This document shows, one piece after another, positions 24,529 to 33,114 of a DNA stretch of 42,234 bases (its first letter is position 1; each line of letters starts with the position of its first letter). The translations under genes were made by a program, and so were the position numbers. Source of the DNA: JAAYZB01 sp035379945. GTDB taxonomy: Bacteria > Bacillota_I > Bacilli_A > Izemoplasmatales > Hujiaoplasmataceae. The notes under the pieces were generated by a model. That model ran no database searches, was not told the DNA's origin, and worked only from the letters and a program-made list of their open reading frames with translations. The DNA lies in the NCBI GenBank assembly GCA_035379945.1, contig DAOSWG010000012.1, positions 1 through 42,234 on the forward strand, in the 5' to 3' direction.

Positions 24529-26617
24529 CATAAACAAAACGATTGAAAGAGTCGATGCCAGAGAAAAAATATCCGGCATCGCCAAATATGTGGATGATCT
24601 GAAAATGGAAGGCGAAATTTACGCCAAGACAATCCGCGCTACCATCGCAAAAGGCAAAATAACTGACATATCGGTGCCGCCTTTACCAGAAGGATACGCT
24701 ACCGTAGGCGTCAAAGACATTCCCGGAAAAAACTTCGTGAAAATCATATTTGACGACCAACCGGTTTTCACCGAATCAGAAGTCACTTATTTCGGCGAGC
24801 CGATCATGTTGCTGGTTGGGCCGGACAAAGCCGTGCTAAGAAAAATCGCCAACGAAATCAGAATCGCTTACAAAGAAGAAAAACCCAATTTGGAATGGGA
24901 CGATCCCATGATCAGCTATCACTTTTCCAAAGGGGACGGCGATCAACCGTTCCAAACCGCTTCCAAGACTTTTTCCGATGTCTACATAACCGGGTACCAG
25001 GAACAGGCTTATTTGGAAACTCAGGGACTGATTGGCTATCCAGAGGGAAACAGGATTGTCATAACCGGTTCGATGCAGTGCCCTTATTATATTAAAAACG
25101 CTTTGATAAACTGTCTCGGATGCAAAGACGATATGGTCAGGGTCATCCAGCAGACAGTCGGCGGAGCGTTTGGCGGAAAAGAGGAATTTCCCTCTCTAAT
25201 GGCCTGCCAATTGGCGGTTGCCGTTTACAAGATGAAAAAACCGGTTAGGCTCATCTACGACCGGAAAGAAGACATGCCGGTGACGACCAAGAGGCATCCT
25301 TCGAGAATCAGGCTGGAAGCCGCCATTAACAAGAAAAATGAGATTACGGCCATCAGAGCGGCCGTTGGCTTGGACGGCGGCGCGAATGCCGGATTGTCAG
25401 GCGTTGTCCTGCAAAGGGCGATGATCGCCTCGTCCGGCGCCTACACATTTCCAAACATGGATGTCACCGGACGCGTCTACCGGACCAATACGGTTCCAAA
25501 CGGAGCCTTCAGGGGCTTCGGCGCCCCCCAGATGCTTTTTTCTATCGAGATGTTCATCGGGCATGTGGCGAAATTTCTCGGATTGGATCCGTTTGAATTC
25601 CGGATGAAATATCTGGCGAAACAAGGAGACAAAACCTCGACAAGCGGAACATTCCGCGACCCGATCATCATGCCGGAACTGATTGGGAAGGCAATGAAGG
25701 AAAGCGATTATCTTCGAAAGGCACAGATATATTCTGCCGGCAACGGATATCAGGGGATCGGAATGAGTTTCTTCCTGCACGGCTGCGGCTTCACCGGCAG
25801 CGGCGAAGCCACCCATATCAAAGCCCGGGTTCGTTTGGAAAAAGACGAGAACGACAACGTAAGAATACTGATCGCTGCCGTTGACATGGGTCAGGGCATC
25901 AGGACAACAATGCGAAAACTCGTGGCAAGCATACTGGAAATACCGATGGAAAAAGTAATTTTCGATCTTCCGGATACTGATTTCGTTCCCGATTCTGGTC
26001 CGACGGTCGCCTCTCGGACGATGATGATCGTCGGCGGACTGGTGGACAGATGCGCAAGAAAACTGAAAGAAAAATGGCTTGCGAATGAAAAACAGATCTT
26101 GGAAGAAAACTTCCAACAACCGGAATATGTCAAATGGGACGAAGAAAAACTGGCAGGCGACGCTTATCCGGCCTATTCCTGGGGCGTCAACATCGTCGAA
26201 GTGGAAATAGACAAGGCGACTTGCCAGGTGAAGCCTATAGGCATCTGGAGCGAATACGATCTCGGGCACGCGATCGACGAAATGGTCATCAAAGGCCAGT
26301 GTGACGGAGGAATTGCCCAGGGAGTGGCCTATGGATATCTGGAAGTCATGGAACAAAAAGACGGTAGACTGAGACAGAAAAATCTGACCGATTACATCAT
26401 ACCGACCGCGGTGGATATGCCACCGACAATGTCCGGCGTTATCGATAATCCGTTTGCTTTGGGCCCGTATGGCGCCAAAGGCGCCGGCGAATTGACACTG
26501 GTCGGCGGAGCGCCGGCCATCGCCAAAGCGATCGAGATGGCAATCAAGAGGAATGTGACCGAGATACCCGTCACTCCGGAAAAAATCAGGGAGTTGATCG
26601 ACAATGGCCGAAATTGA
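24521..26617 (+). CDS. Mo hydroxylase 2, molybdopterin-binding catalytic subunit (XdhD-like)
   Basis: 698 residues, shorter than subunit 1 and clearly divergent from it. Seen: GGAFGGK (214-220), NGAFRGFGAPQ with Arg331, VDMGQGIRT, and catalytic Glu657 in KGAGELTLVGG. The KGAGE and AFRGFG versions are the standard ones of xanthine dehydrogenases, and the general look recalls the Mo half of XdhD. GTG start overlaps the PreA-like gene by eight bases. Likely acts on a different purine oxidation state or position than hydroxylase 1. Confidence 0.9.
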   Translation: MSDINKTIERVDAREKISGIAKYVDDLKMEGEIYAKTIRATIAKGKITDISVPPLPEGYATVGVKDIPGKNFVKIIFDDQPVFTESEVTYFGEPIMLLVGPDKAVLRKIANEIRIAYKEEKPNLEWDDPMISYHFSKGDGDQPFQTASKTFSDVYITGYQEQAYLETQGLIGYPEGNRIVITGSMQCPYYIKNALINCLGCKDDMVRVIQQTVGGAFGGKEEFPSLMACQLAVAVYKMKKPVRLIYDRKEDMPVTTKRHPSRIRLEAAINKKNEITAIRAAVGLDGGANAGLSGVVLQRAMIASSGAYTFPNMDVTGRVYRTNTVPNGAFRGFGAPQMLFSIEMFIGHVAKFLGLDPFEFRMKYLAKQGDKTSTSGTFRDPIIMPELIGKAMKESDYLRKAQIYSAGNGYQGIGMSFFLHGCGFTGSGEATHIKARVRLEKDENDNVRILIAAVDMGQGIRTTMRKLVASILEIPMEKVIFDLPDTDFVPDSGPTVASRTMMIVGGLVDRCARKLKEKWLANEKQILEENFQQPEYVKWDEEKLAGDAYPAYSWGVNIVEVEIDKATCQVKPIGIWSEYDLGHAIDEMVIKGQCDGGIAQGVAYGYLEVMEQKDGRLRQKNLTDYIIPTAVDMPPTMSGVIDNPFALGPYGAKGAGELTLVGGAPAIAKAIEMAIKRNVTEIPVTPEKIRELIDNGRN

Positions 26618-27077
26618 ATTCATTCTGAATCACCAAAAGATTGTATCCGAAACCGATCCATCGCTCCGCTTACTCGATTATCTTCGCAACACACTTGCGA
26701 TGAGCGGAACGAAAGAAGGATGCGGTGAAGGCGAATGTGGCGCTTGTTCCGTTCTTCTTGACGGAAAAGTCGTCAATTCTTGTATGGTTCCGATGGCCAA
26801 TGTGGCCGGACATGAGGTGACGACAATCGAAGGATTCCGGGAAACCAAACGTTACAAAATACTGGAACAGGCTTTCGTTCAGTGCGGCGCCGTCCAGTGC
26901 GGTTTTTGTACTCCCGGAATGATCATCGCCTCCGAAAGCTTGTTAAGACAGAACCCACATCCTTCCGAATCCGAAATCAGGGAAGCTCTTTCCGGCAATC
27001 TTTGCCGGTGTACCGGCTACAACATGATCGTGGATGCCGTCAAGAAAGCTTCTGAGGACGGTGACGGACTATGGTGA
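26604..27077 (+). CDS. Mo hydroxylase 2, [2Fe-2S] subunit
   Basis: 157 residues. First cluster Cys40, Cys45, Cys48, Cys60; second cluster Cys99, Cys102 (CGFCTPG), Cys134, Cys136 (CRCTGY). These are textbook motifs for xanthine dehydrogenase Fe-S subunits, closer to the consensus than those of hydroxylase 1. It overlaps the Mo subunit gene by 14 bases and the FAD gene by seven. Confidence 0.93.
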   Translation: MAEIEFILNHQKIVSETDPSLRLLDYLRNTLAMSGTKEGCGEGECGACSVLLDGKVVNSCMVPMANVAGHEVTTIEGFRETKRYKILEQAFVQCGAVQCGFCTPGMIIASESLLRQNPHPSESEIREALSGNLCRCTGYNMIVDAVKKASEDGDGLW

Positions 27078-27568
27078 AACAGGTGATTTCCGAAACACTA
27101 AAAGAAGCTTTGGAATTGATGCAACAAGAAGATTACATCCTTGTGTCCGGCGGCACGGACCTCATGGTCCAGAACTATAGCGAATCCGGCATCGTTCCGG
27201 ATTTTAAACGCCCGGTAATGTATCTCGCCAATCTCGAAGAGCTGAAACAGATGAAAGTGGAAAAAGACGAAATCATCATCGGCGCGGAAGTGACATTGGA
27301 AACAATCCGCCAGTCCAGTATCATTCCCGATATCTTGAAAGAAATAATCAGTGAAATGGCATCTCCGGGCATCAGAAACCTTGGAACTTTGTCGGGAAAC
27401 ATCGGCAATGCATCCCCGGCCGGCGATTCGCTTGTCGGTCTGTATCTGCTGGANNNNNNNNNNNNNNNNNNNNNNNNNNNNNNNNNNNNNNNNNNNNNNN
27501 NNNNNNNNNNNNNNNNNNNNNNNNNNNNNNNNNNNNNNNNNNNNNNNNNNNNNATAGAAAAGAGGTAG
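27071..27568 (+). CDS. Mo hydroxylase 2, FAD-binding subunit (interrupted by assembly gap)
   Basis: The visible part, 127 residues (27071-27453), has the FAD loops VSGGTDLMVQ (about 25-34) and GTLSGNIGNASPAGD (about 108-122) of the CoxM/XdhB/YgfM family. After that come 100 N, then four codons (IEKR) and a stop. Family members are about 260-290 residues, so well over 100 residues are missing and the real gap should be some 300-450 bases. That IEKR belongs to this gene is likely from the short distance to adenine deaminase but not proven. Not evidence of a truncated gene in the organism. Confidence 0.8.
   Translation: MVKQVISETLKEALELMQQEDYILVSGGTDLMVQNYSESGIVPDFKRPVMYLANLEELKQMKVEKDEIIIGAEVTLETIRQSSIIPDILKEIISEMASPGIRNLGTLSGNIGNASPAGDSLVGLYLLXXXXXXXXXXXXXXXXXXXXXXXXXXXXXXXXXXIEKR
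27454..27553. other. Scaffold gap (100 N)
   Basis: Exactly 100 undetermined bases inside the FAD subunit gene. Unlike the first gap, the two sides share no repeat, so real sequence is missing. Confidence 0.97.
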
Positions 27569-27571
27569 GGC

Positions 27572-29290
27572 ATGGACAAGGAAAAGTTACGCCGGGTGGC
27601 GCTTGGCATCGACAAGGCCGCCATCGTACTCAAAAACTGCAAAATCGTGAATGTTTTTTCCGGTTTGATCGAAACCGGCGATATCGCCATCGAAGAGGGC
27701 ATAATCGCCGGCATCGGCAAATACGAAGGCATCACGGAAACCGACATGTGCTTTTCCTATGTTTCCCCGGGACTCATAGACGGACACGTACATATCGAGT
27801 CATCAATGCTTTCACCCGGCCAGTTCGCCAAAGTGATAGTTCCTCTCGGCACGACCACCGTCATCGCCGATCCGCATGAAATCGCCAATGTTTGCGGTCT
27901 CTCGGGCATTAGATTCATGTTGGAATCATCGGCCAATGTGCCGCTTGATGTCAGAATAATGATTCCTTCATGCGTTCCGACCACCGTTTTCGAAACCGCG
28001 GGAGCGTCAATCAACGCCGATGAAATCGGAGCGCTCAAAAACGAGAAGTCGATTGTCGGTTTGGGCGAGATGATGAATTACCCCGGTGTCATCGGGGGCG
28101 ACAGGGAAACTTACCGGAAGCTCTACGTGATGGCCGACAAAATGATCGATGGTCACGCGCCCGGCGTTACCGGCGAAGAACTAAATGCTTATGTTCTTGC
28201 CGGGGTTAAAACCGATCATGAAGCAACGACAGCTATGGAACTGAGAGAAAAGGTGTCGCGAGGAATGTATGTCCATTTGCGCGAGGGATCGGTAGCCAAA
28301 AACGAAGAAACCTTGCTTAAGGCCGTTAACAAAGACAATCTGTCCCGACTGATGTTCTGTACGGACGACAAACACCCGGAGGACATCCGCAAGGAAGGAC
28401 ATATAAACCATAACGTCACCATGGCAATCGAGAACGGATTGGATATGGTAGACGCGATCAAAATGGCGACGATCAACACCGCCACCTGTTACAATCTCAA
28501 AAACACCGGCGGCATCGCCCCCGGATATTATGCCGATCTCATCGTTTTCGACGATCCCGGAAAAATCGTTCCGCGGCTTGTTTATAAAAAAGGCCAACTG
28601 GTTGCGAGGGACGGCAAAGCTCTGTTCAGCGTCATTCCGACTGATGACCCAGCGGTTGAAAAAACCGTTCGGTTCGATCCCGAAAGGCTCAATTTTTCCA
28701 TACCACTCCATAAAAACAGAGTCCATGTGATCGGCTTTGACAAGGACAATCTCACAACTAGGAAGCTAACAGAAAATGTCAGGGTGGAAAACGGATATTA
28801 CCGTCAGGAGAAAAACAGTGGCATCTTGAAACTGGCTATAGTCGAAAGACATAGGATGACGGGAAACATCGGACTCGCTCTTGTCAGGGGCTATGGCCTC
28901 AAAGGCGGCGCCCTTGCCATGACAATCGCCCACGACTCCCACAACATGGTCGTGATCGGTGATGACGACGAGGCAATGAGAAAAGCCGCACTCAAACTTA
29001 GGGAGATCCAGGGGGGCATCGCCCTCGTATATGGTAATGAAATCTTTGATTATTTGCAATTGGAGACCGGAGGTTTGATGACTCAAAAAGATTATCACTA
29101 TGTCGAGCAGAAACTGGAAAGGATGTCCAAACAAGCAAGGAAGATGGGCGTCGATCCCAATATCGACGATCCGTTTCTGGCGCTTGCGTTTTTGTCCCTG
29201 CCGGTGATTCCGGAACTCAAGGTGACGGACAAAGGGCTGTTCGATGTCAACAAATTCAAAATCATCCCTTTGGAGGTGATGGAAGATTAG
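27572..29290 (+). CDS. ade: Adenine deaminase
   Basis: 572 residues, normal length for bacterial Ade. It converts adenine to hypoxanthine and ammonia, feeding the Mo hydroxylases. Seen: GLIDGHVHIESSML (67-80; His72 and His74), DPHEIANV, a GLGEMMNYPGV block, VRLREGS-like MYVHLREGS, CTDDKHPEDI, and the C-terminal AHDSHNMVVIG. Strong ribosome binding site GAGGTAGGG. Placed directly after the gap-damaged FAD gene; its end overlaps the next gene's unusual start. Confidence 0.95.
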   Translation: MDKEKLRRVALGIDKAAIVLKNCKIVNVFSGLIETGDIAIEEGIIAGIGKYEGITETDMCFSYVSPGLIDGHVHIESSMLSPGQFAKVIVPLGTTTVIADPHEIANVCGLSGIRFMLESSANVPLDVRIMIPSCVPTTVFETAGASINADEIGALKNEKSIVGLGEMMNYPGVIGGDRETYRKLYVMADKMIDGHAPGVTGEELNAYVLAGVKTDHEATTAMELREKVSRGMYVHLREGSVAKNEETLLKAVNKDNLSRLMFCTDDKHPEDIRKEGHINHNVTMAIENGLDMVDAIKMATINTATCYNLKNTGGIAPGYYADLIVFDDPGKIVPRLVYKKGQLVARDGKALFSVIPTDDPAVEKTVRFDPERLNFSIPLHKNRVHVIGFDKDNLTTRKLTENVRVENGYYRQEKNSGILKLAIVERHRMTGNIGLALVRGYGLKGGALAMTIAHDSHNMVVIGDDDEAMRKAALKLREIQGGIALVYGNEIFDYLQLETGGLMTQKDYHYVEQKLERMSKQARKMGVDPNIDDPFLALAFLSLPVIPELKVTDKGLFDVNKFKIIPLEVMED

Positions 29291-30539
29291 CCTAGAAAAC
29301 ATCAGCGGATTCGTTTGCACTATTTGCAATCGTAAATACCCGCAGACGTTCACAGGCCTGACCTGCCCGCATTGCGGAGAAAAAGGCATTCTGGACGTCA
29401 CATACGATTATGAATCGATAGGAAAACAGATTTCTCGGGAATCCTTAAAAGCGGACAATAACCAGTCGATTTGGCGCTATCTCGCCTATCTTCCCGTTAG
29501 GGAAACAGACACAATAGCGACTTTGAAAGTGGGCATGACGCCTTTATACAAGGCCGTCAACCTGGGAAGATTGCTTGAAACGGAAAATCTTTATATCAAG
29601 GACGAAGGCCTTAATCCGACTCAAAGTCTCAAGGATCGCGCCTCGATCATTGCCGTAGTCAAAGCGAAGGAGACAAATGCGCAAACAATCGCCTGTTCGT
29701 CGACCGGAAACGCTGCGTCGTCTTTGGCAGGCAACGCCGCCAAAGCCGGTCTTTCCTGCGTCATTTTCGTACCGAAACGGGCACCTGCCGGGAAACTCGC
29801 CCAATTGTTGGCTTACGGCGCCAATGTCATCCGGGTCGACGGAGATTACAAAGCCGCTTTCGATCTGTCGAAAGCAGCCATTGAAAAGTATTCCTGGTAT
29901 AATCGCAACGCCGCCATCAATCCTTTCCTGGTCGAAGGGAAAAAGACAGTCGCCTATGAAATTTGCGAACAACTGGATTTCCAGGTTCCGGACTGGATCG
30001 TTGTGTCAGTCGGCGACGGGTGTACGATCGGTGGCGTATACAAGGGTTTATGCGACTTCTCTTCAACCGGCATGATCGATAGGATCCCGAAACTGCTCGG
30101 AGTCCAGTCGGAAGGCTGCGATCCGATCGCCAAGGCGTTTTGGAAAAACGGACCGATTGAACCAGAAGAAGAGAATACCATCGCCGATTCGATCGCGGTC
30201 GGAATCCCCAGAAATCCCGTCAAAGCCATGCGGGCTGTCCAGAAAACCGGCGGTGCATTCATCGCGGTGTCGGATAAAGAGATCATGGATGCGATGCAAC
30301 TACAGGGAAAAACCGAAGGCGTTTTCTCGGAGCCGGCGGCTTCCGCCGCCACTGCCGGTCTCATAAAGGCCTTGAAAACCGGCGTAATACAAAAAACCGA
30401 AAAAATTGTCGTTATCTCGACCGGGAACGGACTCAAGGACACCAAACACGCACTTGAAGCATTGCCAGAACCCGTCCTGTTGAAACCGGATATCGAGGCA
30501 TTTGCAAAGTATATGAAAAACAAGAAGGAGATATCATGA
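29286..30539 (+). CDS. Threonine-synthase-like PLP enzyme with apparent AUU start
   Basis: 417 residues if started at ATT 29286. The N-terminus is a zinc-ribbon (Cys11, Cys14, Cys27, Cys30) followed by the threonine synthase leader (YDYESIG); the PLP lysine is Lys116 in QSLKDRAS, and SSTGNAASSLAG is the phosphate-binding loop. No ATG, GTG or TTG lies in frame between the upstream stop (29277) and 29523, and starting at TTG 29523 would delete the zinc ribbon. ATT 29286 lies at ideal distance from GGAGGTGAT (29272-29280) and overlaps the ade stop. True threonine synthase is possible, but the operon suggests beta-elimination or replacement on an amino acid fragment from purines. Confidence 0.8.
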   Translation: MSLENISGFVCTICNRKYPQTFTGLTCPHCGEKGILDVTYDYESIGKQISRESLKADNNQSIWRYLAYLPVRETDTIATLKVGMTPLYKAVNLGRLLETENLYIKDEGLNPTQSLKDRASIIAVVKAKETNAQTIACSSTGNAASSLAGNAAKAGLSCVIFVPKRAPAGKLAQLLAYGANVIRVDGDYKAAFDLSKAAIEKYSWYNRNAAINPFLVEGKKTVAYEICEQLDFQVPDWIVVSVGDGCTIGGVYKGLCDFSSTGMIDRIPKLLGVQSEGCDPIAKAFWKNGPIEPEEENTIADSIAVGIPRNPVKAMRAVQKTGGAFIAVSDKEIMDAMQLQGKTEGVFSEPAASAATAGLIKALKTGVIQKTEKIVVISTGNGLKDTKHALEALPEPVLLKPDIEAFAKYMKNKKEIS

Positions 30540-31897
30540 ACAAAATACCATTCGGACCGACATACGAAGAAATGCTCGATCCCTCGCTCTTAGGCGAAGA
30601 ATTGCGGAACAAGGCTCTGGAAGCGAAAAAAAACGAACTTGATCCGCTGAATCTTTTTAACATCACCTGGAAAAACGAAAACAACGAAGTTAACAAAATC
30701 GTATTGCCGAAAGAACTCACCGGCGTCGAATGCAACATCGTCGTATTGCTAGGCAAATACTTCCCGTCCGGATCCCACAAAGTGGGACCGGCTTATTCGA
30801 CTTTGATCGAAGGATGCGTGGATAACGCGATTGTTCCGGGAGAGCATACGATATTGGGGCCGTCGACCGGGAATTTCGGCATCGGCGTTTCATACATATG
30901 CAATCTGATGAAATATGACGCCATTGTTATCATGCCAGACAATATGTCCAAGGAGCGTTATGACCGGATCAGAAGATACGGAGCCTCGCTCGATCTGACG
31001 CCTGGCACCGAATCGGATGTCATTTTGACTCTCGAAAGGACTTTTGAACTTAAGAAGAATCCGAAAAATCGTTCCTTAGCCCAATTCGAATTATTACCGA
31101 ATTACCGTTTCCATCGGCATGTGACCGGGAATTCCTGCATCGAAGCCGTTAAAGGCGTCGGGAACAACCGGATCGCCTGTTATTGCTCGGCTCCCGGCAG
31201 CGCCGGAACCTTGGCTGCCGGCGACCAGATCAAAAAGGTTTTTCCGGATGCCAAAGTGGTCGCTCTTGAACCTTACGAATGCTCGACATTGATGAACGGC
31301 GGTAGGGGACAACACCGGATCGAAGGCATCGGAGACAAGATGTGCACCCTGATCCACAACGTCCTCAACACCGATTTCATCGCCCTGATCAAGGACGACG
31401 ATTCGGTAAAGGGACTGAAAATCATTCATGACGCGCCCGAGATCCTCGCGGAAAACGGCGTTGATCCAAAAATAGCCAAAAGCCTGACGGATTTGTTCGG
31501 AGTCTCTTCCATCTGCAATATCATCGGTGCCATAAAAATGGCAAAATATCTCCGCCTCGGTCCCAACGACAATATCGTGACAATCGCGACAGACGGGTTC
31601 GATCGTTACGAATCGGTTCTTGAGAATCTGGGAACCAGATATCTGGAAACCGCCGATTTCGTTTTGCGTCGCTGGTTTGTGGATGTATTCCGGAAAAACG
31701 GTATCGAAGACATCGTCGATTACCGGGAACCGGCTCAAAAGGAAAAACTGTTCCGCCAGAAAGAAAATGACTGGCTGAAATTCGGTTATACCCAGGAATA
31801 TTTAGATAGCATGAAACATATGGATTTCTGGGATGAGGAATACAACAAGATTTTCGCATACGACGAACTGATCAGAAACCGCCGTGGGAGAGAATGA
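30536..31897 (+). CDS. Fold-type II PLP-dependent enzyme, unassigned
   Basis: 453 residues. PLP lysine probably Lys82 in FPSGSHKVGPAYS; GPSTGNFGIG is the phosphate-binding or substrate loop. It belongs to the tryptophan synthase beta / cysteine synthase superfamily, with an extra C-terminal region of about 80 residues rich in Trp, Phe and charged residues. It lies where YgeX (2,3-diaminopropionate ammonia-lyase) stands in E. coli-type clusters but lacks YgeX sequence features. A lyase for an amino acid made from purine carbons is the likely role (inference). AAGGAGATATC before ATG; overlaps the previous stop. Confidence 0.8.
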   Translation: MNKIPFGPTYEEMLDPSLLGEELRNKALEAKKNELDPLNLFNITWKNENNEVNKIVLPKELTGVECNIVVLLGKYFPSGSHKVGPAYSTLIEGCVDNAIVPGEHTILGPSTGNFGIGVSYICNLMKYDAIVIMPDNMSKERYDRIRRYGASLDLTPGTESDVILTLERTFELKKNPKNRSLAQFELLPNYRFHRHVTGNSCIEAVKGVGNNRIACYCSAPGSAGTLAAGDQIKKVFPDAKVVALEPYECSTLMNGGRGQHRIEGIGDKMCTLIHNVLNTDFIALIKDDDSVKGLKIIHDAPEILAENGVDPKIAKSLTDLFGVSSICNIIGAIKMAKYLRLGPNDNIVTIATDGFDRYESVLENLGTRYLETADFVLRRWFVDVFRKNGIEDIVDYREPAQKEKLFRQKENDWLKFGYTQEYLDSMKHMDFWDEEYNKIFAYDELIRNRRGRE

Positions 31898-31898
31898 T

Positions 31899-33113
31899 AT
31901 GGATACAAACAAAAAGATCCTGGAACTGGCGCAAAAGTACGAGCCGGAAATGATCCGTTTTCTTCGCGACATGATCAAAATTCCTTCGGAGAGCGCCAAC
32001 GAAAAGAAAGTCATTGAAAGAATTGCATCCGAGATGGAAAAAGTCGGTTTCGACGAAGTCAGAATTGACGGTATGGGAAATGTCATCGGCCGGCTGGGAA
32101 ACGGATCCCATCTTATCGCGATGGATGCCCATATCGACACCGTTGGCATCGGCGAAATCAAAAATTGGAAATTTGATCCCTACGAAGGCTACGAGGACGA
32201 TGAAACGATCGGCGGCCGCGGAGCGTCCGACCAGGAAGGCGGAATGGCTTCGATGGTTTACGGCGCTAAAATCATCAAGGAACTCGGTATTTTAGACGAT
32301 TGCACATTGCTTGTCACAGGCACAGTCCAGGAAGAGGACTGTGACGGACTTTGTTGGCAATACATCATCGAAGAGGACAAGATCAGACCGGAATTCGTTT
32401 TGATTACCGAACCGACTTCATGCCGCATCTACCGGGGACACCGGGGAAGAATGGAGATCAGGGTTCAGACTTTCGGGGTAAGCTGTCATGGAAGTGCGCC
32501 GGAAAGAGGAGACAACGCTATTTACAAGATGGCTCCGATCATCGAGGAACTCGAGAAATTGAATTATCGGTTGAAAGACGATCCTTTCCTCGGAAAAGGC
32601 ACATTGGCGGTTTCAGAATTATTTTCATCGTCTCCTTCCAGATGCGCCGTCGCCGATGGTTGCACACTTTCGATTGATCGCCGGTTAACTATGGGAGAAA
32701 CATACGAAACGGCTTTGGAAGAGATCAGATCTTTGCCATCCGTCAAAAAGTCAGGCGCCAATGTCGACATGTACGATTACAGCCGTCCTTCCTACAAAGG
32801 ACTTGTCTATCCAACCGAGTCGTTTTTCCCGACTTGGGTAGTCATGCCCGACCATATTGCGTGCAAAACTTTGACAGAGGCTTATAAAGGCTTATATAAA
32901 GAAGAACCGGTTCTGGATAAATGGACGTTTTCCACGAACGGCGTTTCAATCATGGGAAGATACAACATTCCCTGTGTCGGCTTCGGACCCGGGCACGAAG
33001 AAGAAGCTCACGCCCCCAATGAGAAAACCTGGAAAAAAGAATTGGTTAAAGCCGCAGCGCTTTATGCGGCCGTCCCGAAAAACTATATTGAAAACCTGAA
33101 AAAGGAGAAATGA
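31899..33113 (+). CDS. ygeY: YgeY-type M20 metallohydrolase
   Basis: 404 residues. M20 peptidase/deacylase fold: metal ligands His78 and Asp80 (MDAHIDTVG), an Asp in RGASDQEGG, Glu pair in VQEEDCDG, and a late His in EEAHAPNE. YgeY proteins hydrolyse an amide or carbamoyl-type bond and are fixed members of anaerobic purine/uric acid clusters. ATG 31899 is preferred over GTG 31884 because GGGAGAG precedes it. Only one base separates it from ygeW. Confidence 0.9.
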   Translation: MDTNKKILELAQKYEPEMIRFLRDMIKIPSESANEKKVIERIASEMEKVGFDEVRIDGMGNVIGRLGNGSHLIAMDAHIDTVGIGEIKNWKFDPYEGYEDDETIGGRGASDQEGGMASMVYGAKIIKELGILDDCTLLVTGTVQEEDCDGLCWQYIIEEDKIRPEFVLITEPTSCRIYRGHRGRMEIRVQTFGVSCHGSAPERGDNAIYKMAPIIEELEKLNYRLKDDPFLGKGTLAVSELFSSSPSRCAVADGCTLSIDRRLTMGETYETALEEIRSLPSVKKSGANVDMYDYSRPSYKGLVYPTESFFPTWVVMPDHIACKTLTEAYKGLYKEEPVLDKWTFSTNGVSIMGRYNIPCVGFGPGHEEEAHAPNEKTWKKELVKAAALYAAVPKNYIENLKKEK

Positions 33114-33114
33114 C

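Noticed and set aside
16537..26617. Selenocysteine in the Mo hydroxylases
   Set aside because: Neither catalytic gene has an in-frame TGA. SsnA-type clusters are linked to a labile selenium ligand, which cannot be seen in sequence; the yqeB/yqeC accessory genes were not found here.
25397..26623. 408-codon open frame on the minus strand
   Set aside because: It lies exactly opposite the well-supported Mo subunit of hydroxylase 2; it has no ribosome binding site and a His/Phe/Arg-rich composition typical of antisense shadow frames.
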